A stretch of DNA of 64,000 nucleotides from G963667075 sp963667075 (GTDB lineage: Bacteria; Pseudomonadota; Alphaproteobacteria; Micavibrionales; Micavibrionaceae). This document shows, one piece after another, positions 56,794-64,000 of the stretch (positions within the stretch are counted from its first letter, which is position 1; each line of letters starts with the position of its first letter). The notes under the pieces are model-generated. The model had not been told where the DNA came from and did not search any database. It worked only from the letters and a program-made list of their open reading frames with translations. The position numbers were made by a program, and so were the translations under genes. The stretch lies in the NCBI GenBank assembly GCA_963667075.1, contig OY762938.1, forward strand, positions 1,860,001 through 1,924,000, given 5' to 3'.

Positions 56794-58413
56794 TTATGCG
56801 TTTTTCGTTCTCAAATGTATCGCGGCTTCCATCAGGTTTTTGGTGTAGTCTTCTTGTGGTGCGTTGAAGAGGGTGTCGGCGGGGCCTTGTTCGACGATTT
56901 TGCCGTCTTTCATGACGAGGAGGTAATGCGACATGGCGCGCACCACGCGTAAATCATGACTAATAAACATATAGGTGAGGCCGTGTTTTTCCTGTAATTC
57001 GCGCAGGAGATCCACGATCTGGGCCTGAACGGAGACATCTAGCGCAGAGGTCGGTTCATCCAGCATCACAAATTCAGGGTGAAGCACCATAGCGCGGGCA
57101 ATGGATATGCGCTGTCTCTGCCCGCCTGAGAATTCATGCGGATAGCGGTGCCGTGTCTCCGGGTCAAGGTGAACGTCTTTCAAGGCCTGAATAACGCGCG
57201 TCTCGCGTTCGGGCTTGCTGAGTTCTTTTTTGTGAACATTTAAGCCTTCGCCGATGATCTGTCCTATGGTCATGCGCGGGGAGAGAGAACCAAAAGGGTC
57301 CTGAAAGACGATTTGCATGTTAGAGCGCAGCGGCTTCATGCTTTTGCGTTTTAAGGCAGATATATCTTTGCCTGCAAAGACAATCGTGCCTTGCGATTTA
57401 ATCATGCGGAGCAGGGCAAGGCCGAGCGTTGTTTTGCCAGAGCCGCTTTCGCCTACGATACCAATAGTTTCGCCCTTGTTGACGTGCAGGCTTACCCCGT
57501 CTACGGCTTTGACCCACGCGGTGGTTTTGCCAAGGAAGGTTTTCTTTTTCGGAAAATGAATTTTAATATCGCTGGCGGTTAACAGTTTTTCAGTGTTTTC
57601 TGTGTCAGCTTTGGGCGGTTCTCCTTTTGGCTGGGCGGCGAGGAGCATTTTTGTATAATCGTGTTCTGGTTGGGCGAACAGCGTTTTGGCTTCTTTTTGT
57701 TCAACGATCGTGCCGTCTTTCATAACACAGACACGGTCCGCCATTTTTTCTACGATTTTAAGGTCGTGGGTAATCAAAAGGAGGGCCATACCCATTTTCT
57801 TTTGCAGGCTTTTCAGCAGTTCCAGAATCTGTGCCTGAATGGTTACATCAAGGGCGGTTGTGGGTTCGTCTGCAATCAGGAGATCCGGTTCATTGGCAAG
57901 AGCCATGGCAATCATGACCCGCTGTCTTTGGCCGCCGGAAAGTTCGTGCGGGTAGGCGTTCAGGCGGTCTTTGAGCATGGGTAGGCCGACGAGATCAAGA
58001 AGCTCTATGACGCGCTTTTTGACCTGCTCTTTGTTCATGGCTTGATGGAGGAAGAGCACTTCGCCAATTTGTTTTTCGATGGTATGCAGCGGGTTTAAGG
58101 ACGAGAGCGGTTCCTGAAAAATCATGCCGATACGTTTGCCCCGAATGGCACGGATATCAGAGTCTTTTGTGCCGATTAGTTCCCGGTCTTCAAACAAAAC
58201 AGAAGAGCCTTGCGGGTGGGACGCCATAGGATAGGGGAGAAGCTGCATAATAGACAGGGCTGTGACAGATTTTCCAGACCCGGATTCGCCAACAAGGGCC
58301 AAAGTCTCGCCCTTTTTAATTTCGAACGAGGCTTTTTTAACGGCGTCAAACGTCCCTAAAGGCGTTTTGAAGTTGACGGATAAGGTTTGAACTTTTAAGA
58401 GAACATCAGACAT
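56794..58413 (-). CDS. yejF: Peptide/microcin-type ABC transporter ATP-binding protein (YejF-like)
   Basis: A double ATPase with two complete ABC cassettes, as in YejF. First cassette: Walker A GESGSGKSVTALSIM, ELSGGQRQRVMIAMALA, DEPTTALDVTIQAQ. Second: GIVGESGSGKTTLGLALLRM, EFSGGQRQRISIARAM, DEPTSALDVSVQAQ. Length 539 aa agrees. Start taken at the methionine at 58413 (MSDVLLKVQ). It powers uptake of oligopeptides. YejE lies 3 kb further along on the same strand, with other genes between. Confidence 0.88.
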   Translation of the reverse strand: MSDVLLKVQTLSVNFKTPLGTFDAVKKASFEIKKGETLALVGESGSGKSVTALSIMQLLPYPMASHPQGSSVLFEDRELIGTKDSDIRAIRGKRIGMIFQEPLSSLNPLHTIEKQIGEVLFLHQAMNKEQVKKRVIELLDLVGLPMLKDRLNAYPHELSGGQRQRVMIAMALANEPDLLIADEPTTALDVTIQAQILELLKSLQKKMGMALLLITHDLKIVEKMADRVCVMKDGTIVEQKEAKTLFAQPEHDYTKMLLAAQPKGEPPKADTENTEKLLTASDIKIHFPKKKTFLGKTTAWVKAVDGVSLHVNKGETIGIVGESGSGKTTLGLALLRMIKSQGTIVFAGKDISALKRKSMKPLRSNMQIVFQDPFGSLSPRMTIGQIIGEGLNVHKKELSKPERETRVIQALKDVHLDPETRHRYPHEFSGGQRQRISIARAMVLHPEFVMLDEPTSALDVSVQAQIVDLLRELQEKHGLTYMFISHDLRVVRAMSHYLLVMKDGKIVEQGPADTLFNAPQEDYTKNLMEAAIHLRTKNA

Positions 58414-58441
58414 GTTGCGCATTTAAGCATAAAAGAAGATC

Positions 58442-59164
58442 ATGAGCACTAAAGAAACAAAAGAACCCACGAAAAACAAGATGGAAAAAGAACAGCCTAT
58501 AAAACAAAAGAAAAAAGGCGCGCCGCCTGTCGGCTTGTGGCTGCGTGTCGGGCCGGATCTGGTGCTGGAAGAATTGCTTAGAGACTTACGCCAGATTTTC
58601 TTTGTGATTAATGGCTCGGACTATGAGCGCAATATGCATGCGATTGAAATCTTTGGTGATGAATCGGACGAAGAATTCCGTAAGAAGGCAGGACTTGTGG
58701 CCGCGTTTGGGCGGGATGGCGGTCTGGCTGTGATTTACCGCGGCTCGCCTTCTGTGGCGGCTGAAATAGAGGCCGATGGCGTGCTCCTTAAAACGCTGGA
58801 TGATCTGCCAATCGCACGAGAACATTTCGGAGAAGAGGGGATTATCGGTCTGGCGTGCGGCACCTCTCAGGAAAATGCGGCCGCCGCACATGATGCAGCA
58901 CTGGATTTCGTTTCTTTTGGCACAGGTAAAAGCACGTTTCCACCGCCAGATGTTTTGCGTTTCTGGACGTTGTTGTCAGATAAACCTGCTGTTGTGGAAG
59001 GGCCTATTACCAATGATTATGTTTCTTATTGGGTGGAGGCCGAAGCTGGATTTCTTGATGCCGGTGACTATATCTGGGCGCATGGCAAAGGTGTTATGCA
59101 GGGCACAAGCAACATGCTCCACGCGATTGAACTGGCCTTAGAATCACAACAAAAGAAACATTAA
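58442..59164 (+). CDS. Thiamine-phosphate-synthase/TenI-like protein
   Basis: A 240-residue protein with a lysine-rich start and a TIM-barrel-like core: LAVIYRGSPSVAAEIEADGV, ARE HFGEEGIIGLACGTSQEN and AAHDAALDFVSFGTG, the last like the ThiE/TenI GADYVSFGP element. It lacks some of ThiE's pyrophosphate-binding residues as far as I can see (no QxR-x-K start), so it may be a TenI-type or diverged member. It is divergent from yejF, 28 bases apart. Function inferred from fold only. Confidence 0.62.
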   Translation: MSTKETKEPTKNKMEKEQPIKQKKKGAPPVGLWLRVGPDLVLEELLRDLRQIFFVINGSDYERNMHAIEIFGDESDEEFRKKAGLVAAFGRDGGLAVIYRGSPSVAAEIEADGVLLKTLDDLPIAREHFGEEGIIGLACGTSQENAAAAHDAALDFVSFGTGKSTFPPPDVLRFWTLLSDKPAVVEGPITNDYVSYWVEAEAGFLDAGDYIWAHGKGVMQGTSNMLHAIELALESQQKKH

Positions 59165-59185
59165 TTTTTTCATGCTAAGACACCT

Positions 59186-59752
59186 TTACGCCACTGCGTA
59201 TTCTCGGTGTTTTTGTGTGGCTATGGGGGGTAGGGATGCCCCGTTGTCGTTGTGCGAGCCAAGTTTTTTATGCAGGAAGAATACGTCGTTGCCATCTTCC
59301 GGGCTTTGTCCCTGACATGAAATTTTAAAATCCTGTTTCAGGAAGCTGTTCAGGCTCTTGAAATTTTTTGTTTTTACGATGGCTTCTGCCTGCGTAAAAT
59401 GCTCTTTTTCGGCCAGATCAAGCCATGTTTCTATCATGCTGCCGCTCAGACCGCTTTTTCTGAAATCCGGGTGGACCAGAACGCAGCCAAGCCGCGTTGA
59501 TTTTGTCCAATCTGTTTTCAATGTATCAGAAAAGATGATGGATTGGGCAATAAGCTTCGTGCCAGACCATATGCCCAAAGCTTTTCCGTTTTTTGAAAAA
59601 TGCGCTTCTAGTGCGTCCTGTGTTTTAGGGATAAAGAAATGCTTTTGATTTTCGCCAAGAGCTGATGAAACAGCCGCTTGCAGCGCAAGCATATCATCGA
59701 TATCCTGTTGTCCTAGAAACCCTGTTATATAACCGCTATTATTTTTATTCAT
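59186..59752 (-). CDS. GNAT-family acetyltransferase
   Basis: A 188-residue GNAT protein. Motif A reads LGCVLVHPDFRKSGLSGSMI, with R-x-S-G-x-S in place of the usual R-x-x-G-x-G/A, followed by a helix and TKNFKSLNSFLKQDFKISCQ. Substrate unknown. It is convergent with 58442-59164, 21 bases apart. Upstream (59753-60181) there is a 430-base gap. Confidence 0.8.
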   Translation of the reverse strand: MNKNNSGYITGFLGQQDIDDMLALQAAVSSALGENQKHFFIPKTQDALEAHFSKNGKALGIWSGTKLIAQSIIFSDTLKTDWTKSTRLGCVLVHPDFRKSGLSGSMIETWLDLAEKEHFTQAEAIVKTKNFKSLNSFLKQDFKISCQGQSPEDGNDVFFLHKKLGSHNDNGASLPPIATQKHREYAVA

Positions 59753-60031
59753 TTTTTTACACCGTGTGAATATTTACCATAAGTCATAAGGTGTATGCAA
59801 GCTTTATGCGCACAAACCTGTTACCACCTGGTCCCGGTTAAATTCGTCGATGCTGTGTTGAAAAAAGAAAATAAGAAGCCAGCCTGCCAAAAGAATCCCG
59901 AGAGGGTGATCAGCAAGTACGTCGTCGCAAGGATATCGTTACGGTTTTCATTTTCATACGTTCACAAGAGCATATTTTGAGATGCTTTGTCAAATAGTGA
60001 TTTATTGATCAATGCCAAATAAAAAGTTTAA

Positions 60032-60105
60032 ACCACAGAGAACACAGAGAGCACAGAGGTTTTTCTTCTTAAAAGAATCTCTGTAGTTTCTGTGTGCCCT
60101 GCGGT
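60032..60105. repeat. CACAGAG-type palindromic repeat (family R1)
   Basis: AACCACAGAGAACACAGAGA pairs imperfectly with CTGTAGTTTCTGTGTGCCCT and GCGGT around the TTTTTCTTCTTAAAA core. Confidence 0.85.
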
Positions 60106-60115
60106 AAATTTAGCT

Positions 60116-60160
60116 ATAGAACCCTTTCCTCATCAGATGATGAGGAAAGGATATAAAATA
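60116..60160. repeat. CCTCATCAGATGATGAGG hairpin (family R4)
   Basis: CTTTCCTCATCAGATGATGA with GGAAAG is a near-perfect palindrome, a clean form of the unit found in frame at 19114 and 19237. Confidence 0.8.
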
Positions 60161-60181
60161 ATTGTGCGCTATTGCGCGCTT

Positions 60182-61381
60182 TTAAAGTGACTCTTTAGTT
60201 GTCAGAGCTTGTTTGACCACTTCTACAAAATAGGCGATTCCGATGGGGATCAGGTCGTCATTAAAGTCATATTTCGGATGGTGACAGCCGCGGCTATGAG
60301 GATTTTTAGTGTCTCCTTCAATGCCTTGCCCAAGCGTAACATAGGCACCTGGGACTTCTTTCAGCATAAAGGAGAAGTCCTCAGCCCCCATGACCGGGGT
60401 TATATCCGTTGTGACATTCTCTTCTCCCAGAATGGCAGAGGCTGCTTTCGCTGCCAGATCTGTTTCTTTTTCCGTATTGACGGTTGCCAGAAGGAAAGGA
60501 TGGGCTTTATAGGTGGCTTTGGCGCCGAAGCTTTGTGCTGTTTTTTGAGCAATCAGTTCTATTTTTTCGTTCAGAAACGGAATCCTGTCGTTCGAGAGTG
60601 TGCGGAACGTGCCGTTTAATGTAGCTTTTTCGGATATGACATTGTGCGCGCCTGTGCCGGCATTGATGTTCGCAACTGTAACGACAGCCGGTTCAAGGGG
60701 GTCTATATTACGGCTTACAATGCTTTGCAGGGCCAGAACAATATGGCTGGCGACCAGAACAGGGTCAATTGAGCAATGAGGAAAGGCGGCATGGGTGCCT
60801 TCGCCCTCTATATCGATTTCAAAACTTTGCGCGGCGGCCATGATGGAGCCGGGGCGTGTGGCCATTGTACCAAAAGGCGTATGCCAGTTATGAAGGCCGA
60901 ATATGGCATCACAGGGATATTGATCGAACAGGCCTTCCTTGACCATGACTTCTGCGCCGTTGCCGCCTTCTTCGCCGGGTTGAAATATGAGGTGGACGGT
61001 GCCGTTAAAATCGCGGTGTTCGTTCAAATATTTCGCCGTACCAAGGAGCATGGCCATATGGCCGTCATGACCGCAGCCATGCATTTTTCCATTAAAGGAA
61101 GAGCACCATGGCAGATCGTTTTCCTCTGTCATGTCAAGGGCATCCATATCGGCGCGCAGCCCTATGGTTTTTCCGGCGCTTGTCTCGTTGCCCTGAATGG
61201 TGGCTACTATACCTGTTGTCGCCCATCCGTCAGTGTAGGCAATGCGCCATTCTTTTAGCTTTTCGACGATAAAATCATGCGCATAGACTTCCTCAAACGC
61301 TGTTTGCGGATGTTGATGGAAAAGCCGCCGCCATGCGGTGACATCTTCTTTTAGGGCCAGAATATCTTTTGAAATGTTCAT
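60182..61381 (-). CDS. M20 family amidohydrolase/peptidase
   Basis: A 399-residue di-zinc amidohydrolase of the hippuricase/amidohydrolase branch. Metal and catalytic residues: MHGCGHDGHMAMLLGTA, FQPGEEGGNGAEVMVKEGLF (catalytic glutamate) and the final region MGAEDFSFMLKEVPGAYVTL with the C-terminal histidines. A dimerisation domain sits in the middle (HNVISEKATLNGTFRTL). Likely acts on N-acyl amino acids or small peptides. It lies next to YejE, 23 bases apart, so an import-and-hydrolysis unit is plausible. Confidence 0.9.
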   Translation of the reverse strand: MNISKDILALKEDVTAWRRLFHQHPQTAFEEVYAHDFIVEKLKEWRIAYTDGWATTGIVATIQGNETSAGKTIGLRADMDALDMTEENDLPWCSSFNGKMHGCGHDGHMAMLLGTAKYLNEHRDFNGTVHLIFQPGEEGGNGAEVMVKEGLFDQYPCDAIFGLHNWHTPFGTMATRPGSIMAAAQSFEIDIEGEGTHAAFPHCSIDPVLVASHIVLALQSIVSRNIDPLEPAVVTVANINAGTGAHNVISEKATLNGTFRTLSNDRIPFLNEKIELIAQKTAQSFGAKATYKAHPFLLATVNTEKETDLAAKAASAILGEENVTTDITPVMGAEDFSFMLKEVPGAYVTLGQGIEGDTKNPHSRGCHHPKYDFNDDLIPIGIAYFVEVVKQALTTKESL

Positions 61382-61404
61382 ATGCTTTGTACTCTGTTTA
61401 TGCG

Positions 61405-62433
61405 TTAAGAAAGATTGGTTTTTCTGGGATCAAAGGCATCACGGACGGCTTCGCCGATGAAGGTCAGGAGCGAGAGCATGATGGCGAGGCTCAGGAACGC
61501 TGTAAAGCCGAGCCAAGGGGCTTCGAGATTGTTCTTGCCTTGGGCGAGCAACTCGCCAAGGGATGGGGAGCCGGGCGGCAGGCCTAGCCCGAGGAAATCA
61601 AGACTGGTCAGGGCCGTTATGGAACCTGTCAAAATAAAGGGCATTAACGTTAGAGTGGCAACCATGGCATTGGGCAGCACATGACGGAACATGATGGTGG
61701 TATTATTGACACCAAGGGCTTGTGCTGCTTTCACATACTCAAAATTCCGTGTGCGCAGGAATTCCGCCCGTACCACATCCACCAGAGAGACCCACGAAAA
61801 CAGCAGCAGGATTAAGAGCAGGTTCCAAAAGCCGGGCGCAAAAAGCGCGGCAAAGATGATCAGGATATAAAGGCTTGGCAGGCTGGACCATATTTCAATC
61901 ACGCGCTGCATAATCAGATCTAGCCATCCGCCATAAAAGCCTTGGAAAGCACCGGCTGTGATGCCGATCAGCGTGCTGACGATCGTCAGGCTCAGGCCGA
62001 ATAATACGGAGATACGAAAACCATAGATAACCCGCGCGGCGACATCACGGCCCTGATCATCTGTGCCGAGTATGTTTTCCGTTGTCGGTGGAGAAGGGGC
62101 CGGTTGCGGCAGGTTATAGTTTATTGTGTCGTACGAAAAGGGAATAGGCGGCCATAATATCCAGCCTTTTTCGTTGATCAGGTCTTGTACAAAAGAATCC
62201 CTGTACTCAGTCTCTGTTTCAAAATCCCCGCCAAATACGGTTTCTGGGTAGGCTTTGAACACGGGAACATAATAAGCGTTATTATATGAGACGATCAGCG
62301 GCTTATCGTTTGCGATAAAGGGTGCGGCCAGCGCGATAAAAAACAGTACAAGAAAGAGCCAGAAAGACCAAAAGCCGCGCTTATTGGCTTTGAACTGTTG
62401 CAGGCGCCGCTGTGTAATAGGTGAAAGACTCAT
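61405..62433 (-). CDS. yejE: Peptide ABC transporter permease (YejE-like)
   Basis: A 342-residue permease with six membrane segments and the ABC permease loop EYVKAAQALGVNNTTIMFRH. The periplasmic insertion between first and second segments (AYPETVFGGDFETETEYRDS, then ILWPPIPFSYDTINY) is the mark of YejE. It should work with YejB (absent here) and YejF (56794-58413). The gene begins 104 bases from the next gene to the right, which is unrelated, so yejA and yejB are not adjacent as usual. Confidence 0.9.
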   Translation of the reverse strand: MSLSPITQRRLQQFKANKRGFWSFWLFLVLFFIALAAPFIANDKPLIVSYNNAYYVPVFKAYPETVFGGDFETETEYRDSFVQDLINEKGWILWPPIPFSYDTINYNLPQPAPSPPTTENILGTDDQGRDVAARVIYGFRISVLFGLSLTIVSTLIGITAGAFQGFYGGWLDLIMQRVIEIWSSLPSLYILIIFAALFAPGFWNLLLILLLFSWVSLVDVVRAEFLRTRNFEYVKAAQALGVNNTTIMFRHVLPNAMVATLTLMPFILTGSITALTSLDFLGLGLPPGSPSLGELLAQGKNNLEAPWLGFTAFLSLAIMLSLLTFIGEAVRDAFDPRKTNLS

Positions 62434-62486
62434 AAGATGCTTTTTAGCATGAAGGCAAAGGGAGGCGAAGAGGAAAGTGGAAAGAA

Positions 62487-62519
62487 AGAAAAAACATTCC
62501 CCGCTTTCGCGGGGAATGC
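62487..62519 (-). terminator. Rho-independent terminator of 62538-62873
   Basis: On the minus strand GCATTCCCCGC pairs with GCGGGGAATG around GAAA and is followed by TTTTTTCTTTCTTT. It may also protect yejE from upstream transcription. Confidence 0.85.
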
Positions 62520-62537
62520 TGGAAACTGTGTTAGTTA

Positions 62538-62873
62538 TTATGGCCGTACATTCATGCAGCGACGTAAGTTGGCAGCGTAATTCTGTGCAACAGTAAGTAC
62601 TTCGTTTTTCTCATCTGACCCTATAACAGAGCCACTAGTATTTGAAGGGGTTTCATTAAAATCGATTGTAAGTAGTCTTGTAACCTTACCGTCATAAACG
62701 GCTATTTCGGCTGTATTATTATCTGTTGTTGCGCTTACACGAACACCTTCTGTGGAGGTGTGTTGTGAAAGTGTGTTTGTTATTCCGTTGTATATTTTGT
62801 TTTCGCTATCTGGAGTATCCTTATTGAAGCCTCCAAAATAGTAAAAATACCCAAGACTGTTCGGTTTAAGCAT
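62538..62873 (-). CDS. Hypothetical protein, 111 aa
   Basis: No function recognised. The sequence is rich in T, S, N and D with beta-prone segments (GVRVSATTDNNTAEIAVYDG, KVTRLLTIDFNET) and ends in ANLRRCMNVRP. The last part is loosely like the end of the exported protein at 63199-63741 (TRQCMGVASLP), so the two may be distant relatives. No signal peptide seen, but the start may be wrong; it could be the remnant of a longer exported protein. Confidence 0.5.
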   Translation of the reverse strand: MLKPNSLGYFYYFGGFNKDTPDSENKIYNGITNTLSQHTSTEGVRVSATTDNNTAEIAVYDGKVTRLLTIDFNETPSNTSGSVIGSDEKNEVLTVAQNYAANLRRCMNVRP

Positions 62874-62948
62874 ATGACGTTATTTATTCAAGGTGCTATA
62901 ATACCGTCTTACAAAAGTTAAAAAAACGTCCTTTTTTGCGAAAGGGGG

Positions 62949-63112
62949 CTATAGAAGGTTCTGCAAAAGGTCCTATTGTTGCTTTCCCCGTGAAAACGGG
63001 GATCTTTAACTCATTGTTTTTAAAAGATTCCTGCTGGAGTTTACCCCTGCGAAAGCAGGGGCGGGAAAAGCAAAAGGGCGTGTTTTTTAACTTTTGCGAA
63101 AGCCTTCTATAG
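62949..63112. repeat. MITE-like element (family R5), complete copy 2
   Basis: 164 bases, tips CTATAGAAGGTTCTGCAAAA and TTTTGCGAAAGCCTTCTATA, inside CCCCGTGAAAACGGGG and CCCCTGCGAAAGCAGGGG. A piece like another right end (CCTTTTTTGCGAAAGGGGGC) lies directly to its left. The rest of the gap 62874-63198 holds a GATCCCGGGGAAAACCGGGA hairpin. Confidence 0.88.
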
Positions 63113-63198
63113 GAAAAATTAATACAGATCCCGGGGAAAACCGGGATCTATTCGTATGTTCTGATAGCGTTTATGGATGCCGGATCACGTCCGTTTTT

Positions 63199-63741
63199 TT
63201 ATTTTGGTGCGGTAGATTGAACAGCAGGAAGAGAGGCAACGCCCATACACTGGCGGGTCATTTCACCGATAGCCGCAGCCCGTTTCATAACCTCTATGTC
63301 GTTAGGGTCTTTTTTGTCGATATTGCTGCCGTTGTAACTGGAGGTGGCTGTGTCAAAGTATAAATAAAGACGAATCTCTGATTTTGGCTCGCCTTTTTTT
63401 TCTGAAGCACTTATGATTCGAGCTGTGCCACCATTTACAAAGCCGGTGAGTGTTCCTTTGATGTTTGGATCAGAAAATCGTTTGTCATTCTGTGTTGTGA
63501 GCGAGAGCTCGCCCATGTCTTTATCAAAGACTAAGCCGGATTTATCCAGTTTTATTCTGTTAAAAGCCTCTGCGACACATTTTTTCACTCTTGATCGTGG
63601 ACCGTTGTCTTCGACAAAGGCTTTTATAGGATCTGTTTCAGTGGTTTTTGGCGCGTCGTTCTTGTCTTGCGCAAAGGCTGGTGTGGCTAAGGTTATAAGG
63701 CCCAGAAATGCAGCGGCCGCTTTTAAAAGTTTAAAGTTCAT
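63199..63741 (-). CDS. Periplasmic protein of unknown function, 180 aa
   Basis: It has a clear signal peptide: basic N-terminus, hydrophobic core KLLKAAAAFLGLITLATPAF and cleavage after AFA before QDKND. The mature part has two cysteines (VKKCVAEAF and TRQCMGVAS) that could form a disulphide, and two beta-rich stretches (LTGFVNGGTARIISA). Final residues are proline and threonine rich. Function not known. It stands alone. Confidence 0.7.
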   Translation of the reverse strand: MNFKLLKAAAAFLGLITLATPAFAQDKNDAPKTTETDPIKAFVEDNGPRSRVKKCVAEAFNRIKLDKSGLVFDKDMGELSLTTQNDKRFSDPNIKGTLTGFVNGGTARIISASEKKGEPKSEIRLYLYFDTATSSYNGSNIDKKDPNDIEVMKRAAAIGEMTRQCMGVASLPAVQSTAPK

Positions 63742-63813
63742 AATTTTTTGCCCTCTATTTATAAATTATTGGCGGAGTGTATCATAGCCATTTCATTTAT
63801 GTAAATAAAAATC

Positions 63814-64000
63814 TTAAATAGATTCCGTGTCCACAGGGGATGGCGGTACTAAACCTGCCGGGGCCGGGATCATTAAGATAGGGGCTTTTGGCGGTGGTTG
63901 CAGGACAGGGATATCAAATGTTGGCGCATCTGATACTGATGTTTCCAGTGCGACAGGCTCTGCTGTGCCTGTTGTCTGGTTAAAGTCCAGATCCGTCCAG
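63814..64000 (-). CDS. C-terminal end of an unknown protein (truncated by window edge)
   Basis: An open minus-strand frame enters from the right edge and ends at the TAA at 63814-63816. It encodes a low-complexity tail rich in Pro, Thr and Ala (TTGTAEPVALETSVSDAPTF, then QPPPKAPILMIPAPAGLVPP) with the last residues PVDTESI. It uses the same strand as 63199-63741. Nothing can be said of the main domain. Confidence 0.5.
   Translation of the reverse strand, partial: WTDLDFNQTTGTAEPVALETSVSDAPTFDIPVLQPPPKAPILMIPAPAGLVPPSPVDTESI

Larger units (their letters stand above)
59753..60181. other. Gap of 429 bases
   Basis: The first 280 bases show nothing recognisable. The rest holds an R1 palindrome (60032-60105) and an R4-type hairpin (60116-60160). 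Confidence 0.5.

Overview
The window looks like the chromosome of an alphaproteobacterium of moderate GC content. The main pointers are the alphaproteobacterial F1-ATPase zeta subunit (12882-13259), the purL-bolA-glutaredoxin order, the S24-like regulator type next to pyrE, and a 3TM holin of the family named after gene transfer agents. I cannot name the genus; a Rhodospirillales or Micavibrio-like lineage is a guess. No rRNA, tRNA, CRISPR array or integrase was seen.

Layout. 1-6.1 kb: cell-shape cluster mreB(end)-mreC-mreD-mrdA-rodA with an aldolase between mrdA and rodA. 6.1-7.1 kb: two unknown small genes, one with a threefold peptide repeat. 7.1-15.4 kb: purine synthesis (purL, purQ, purC, purS) with bolA, a glutaredoxin homologue lacking its active-site cysteine, a nucleotidyltransferase/HEPN pair, and small enzymes. 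15.8-17.8 kb: DNA glycosylase, nadK, pyrE.

17.9-35.0 kb: a compact podovirus-type virion and packaging cluster: regulator, portal, Bbp19-like protein, scaffold, capsid, tail tubular A and B, internal virion-like protein, beta-helix tail spike, large terminase, lysin and holin. It has no replication, integration or phage RNA polymerase genes. It holds two host-type genes (PilZ, EamA), and many of its gaps carry the same palindromic repeats as the rest of the chromosome. Its regulator keeps the S24 fold but seems to lack the self-cleavage Ser and Lys. A near-identical 18-bp palindrome lies beside the regulator and inside the capsid promoter. I read it as a domesticated phage-particle locus, a candidate gene-transfer-agent-like system of podoviral rather than the known siphoviral type. 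That is an inference.

35.1-40.4 kb: a tandem array of five paralogous genes of unknown function (one broken), four of them preceded by the same promoter-like sequence. 40.5-44.5 kb: folD, a YggT protein, a putative HExxH protein, and a nicotianamine-synthase-like gene flanked by two divergent copies of an unknown gene family. 45.2-51.5 kb: acnA, an unknown gene, an Abi-type HEPN protein, lepA. 51.6-56.7 kb: a two-gene unit with a CbbX-like AAA+ ATPase, rpsU, and an ATPase plus putative TOPRIM pair resembling two-gene defence systems. 56.8-64 kb: yejF and yejE separated by other genes, an M20 peptidase, and small exported or unknown proteins.

Several families of palindromic intergenic repeats run through the whole window, including two copies of a 200-bp element with co-varying ends and a 165-bp MITE-like element.
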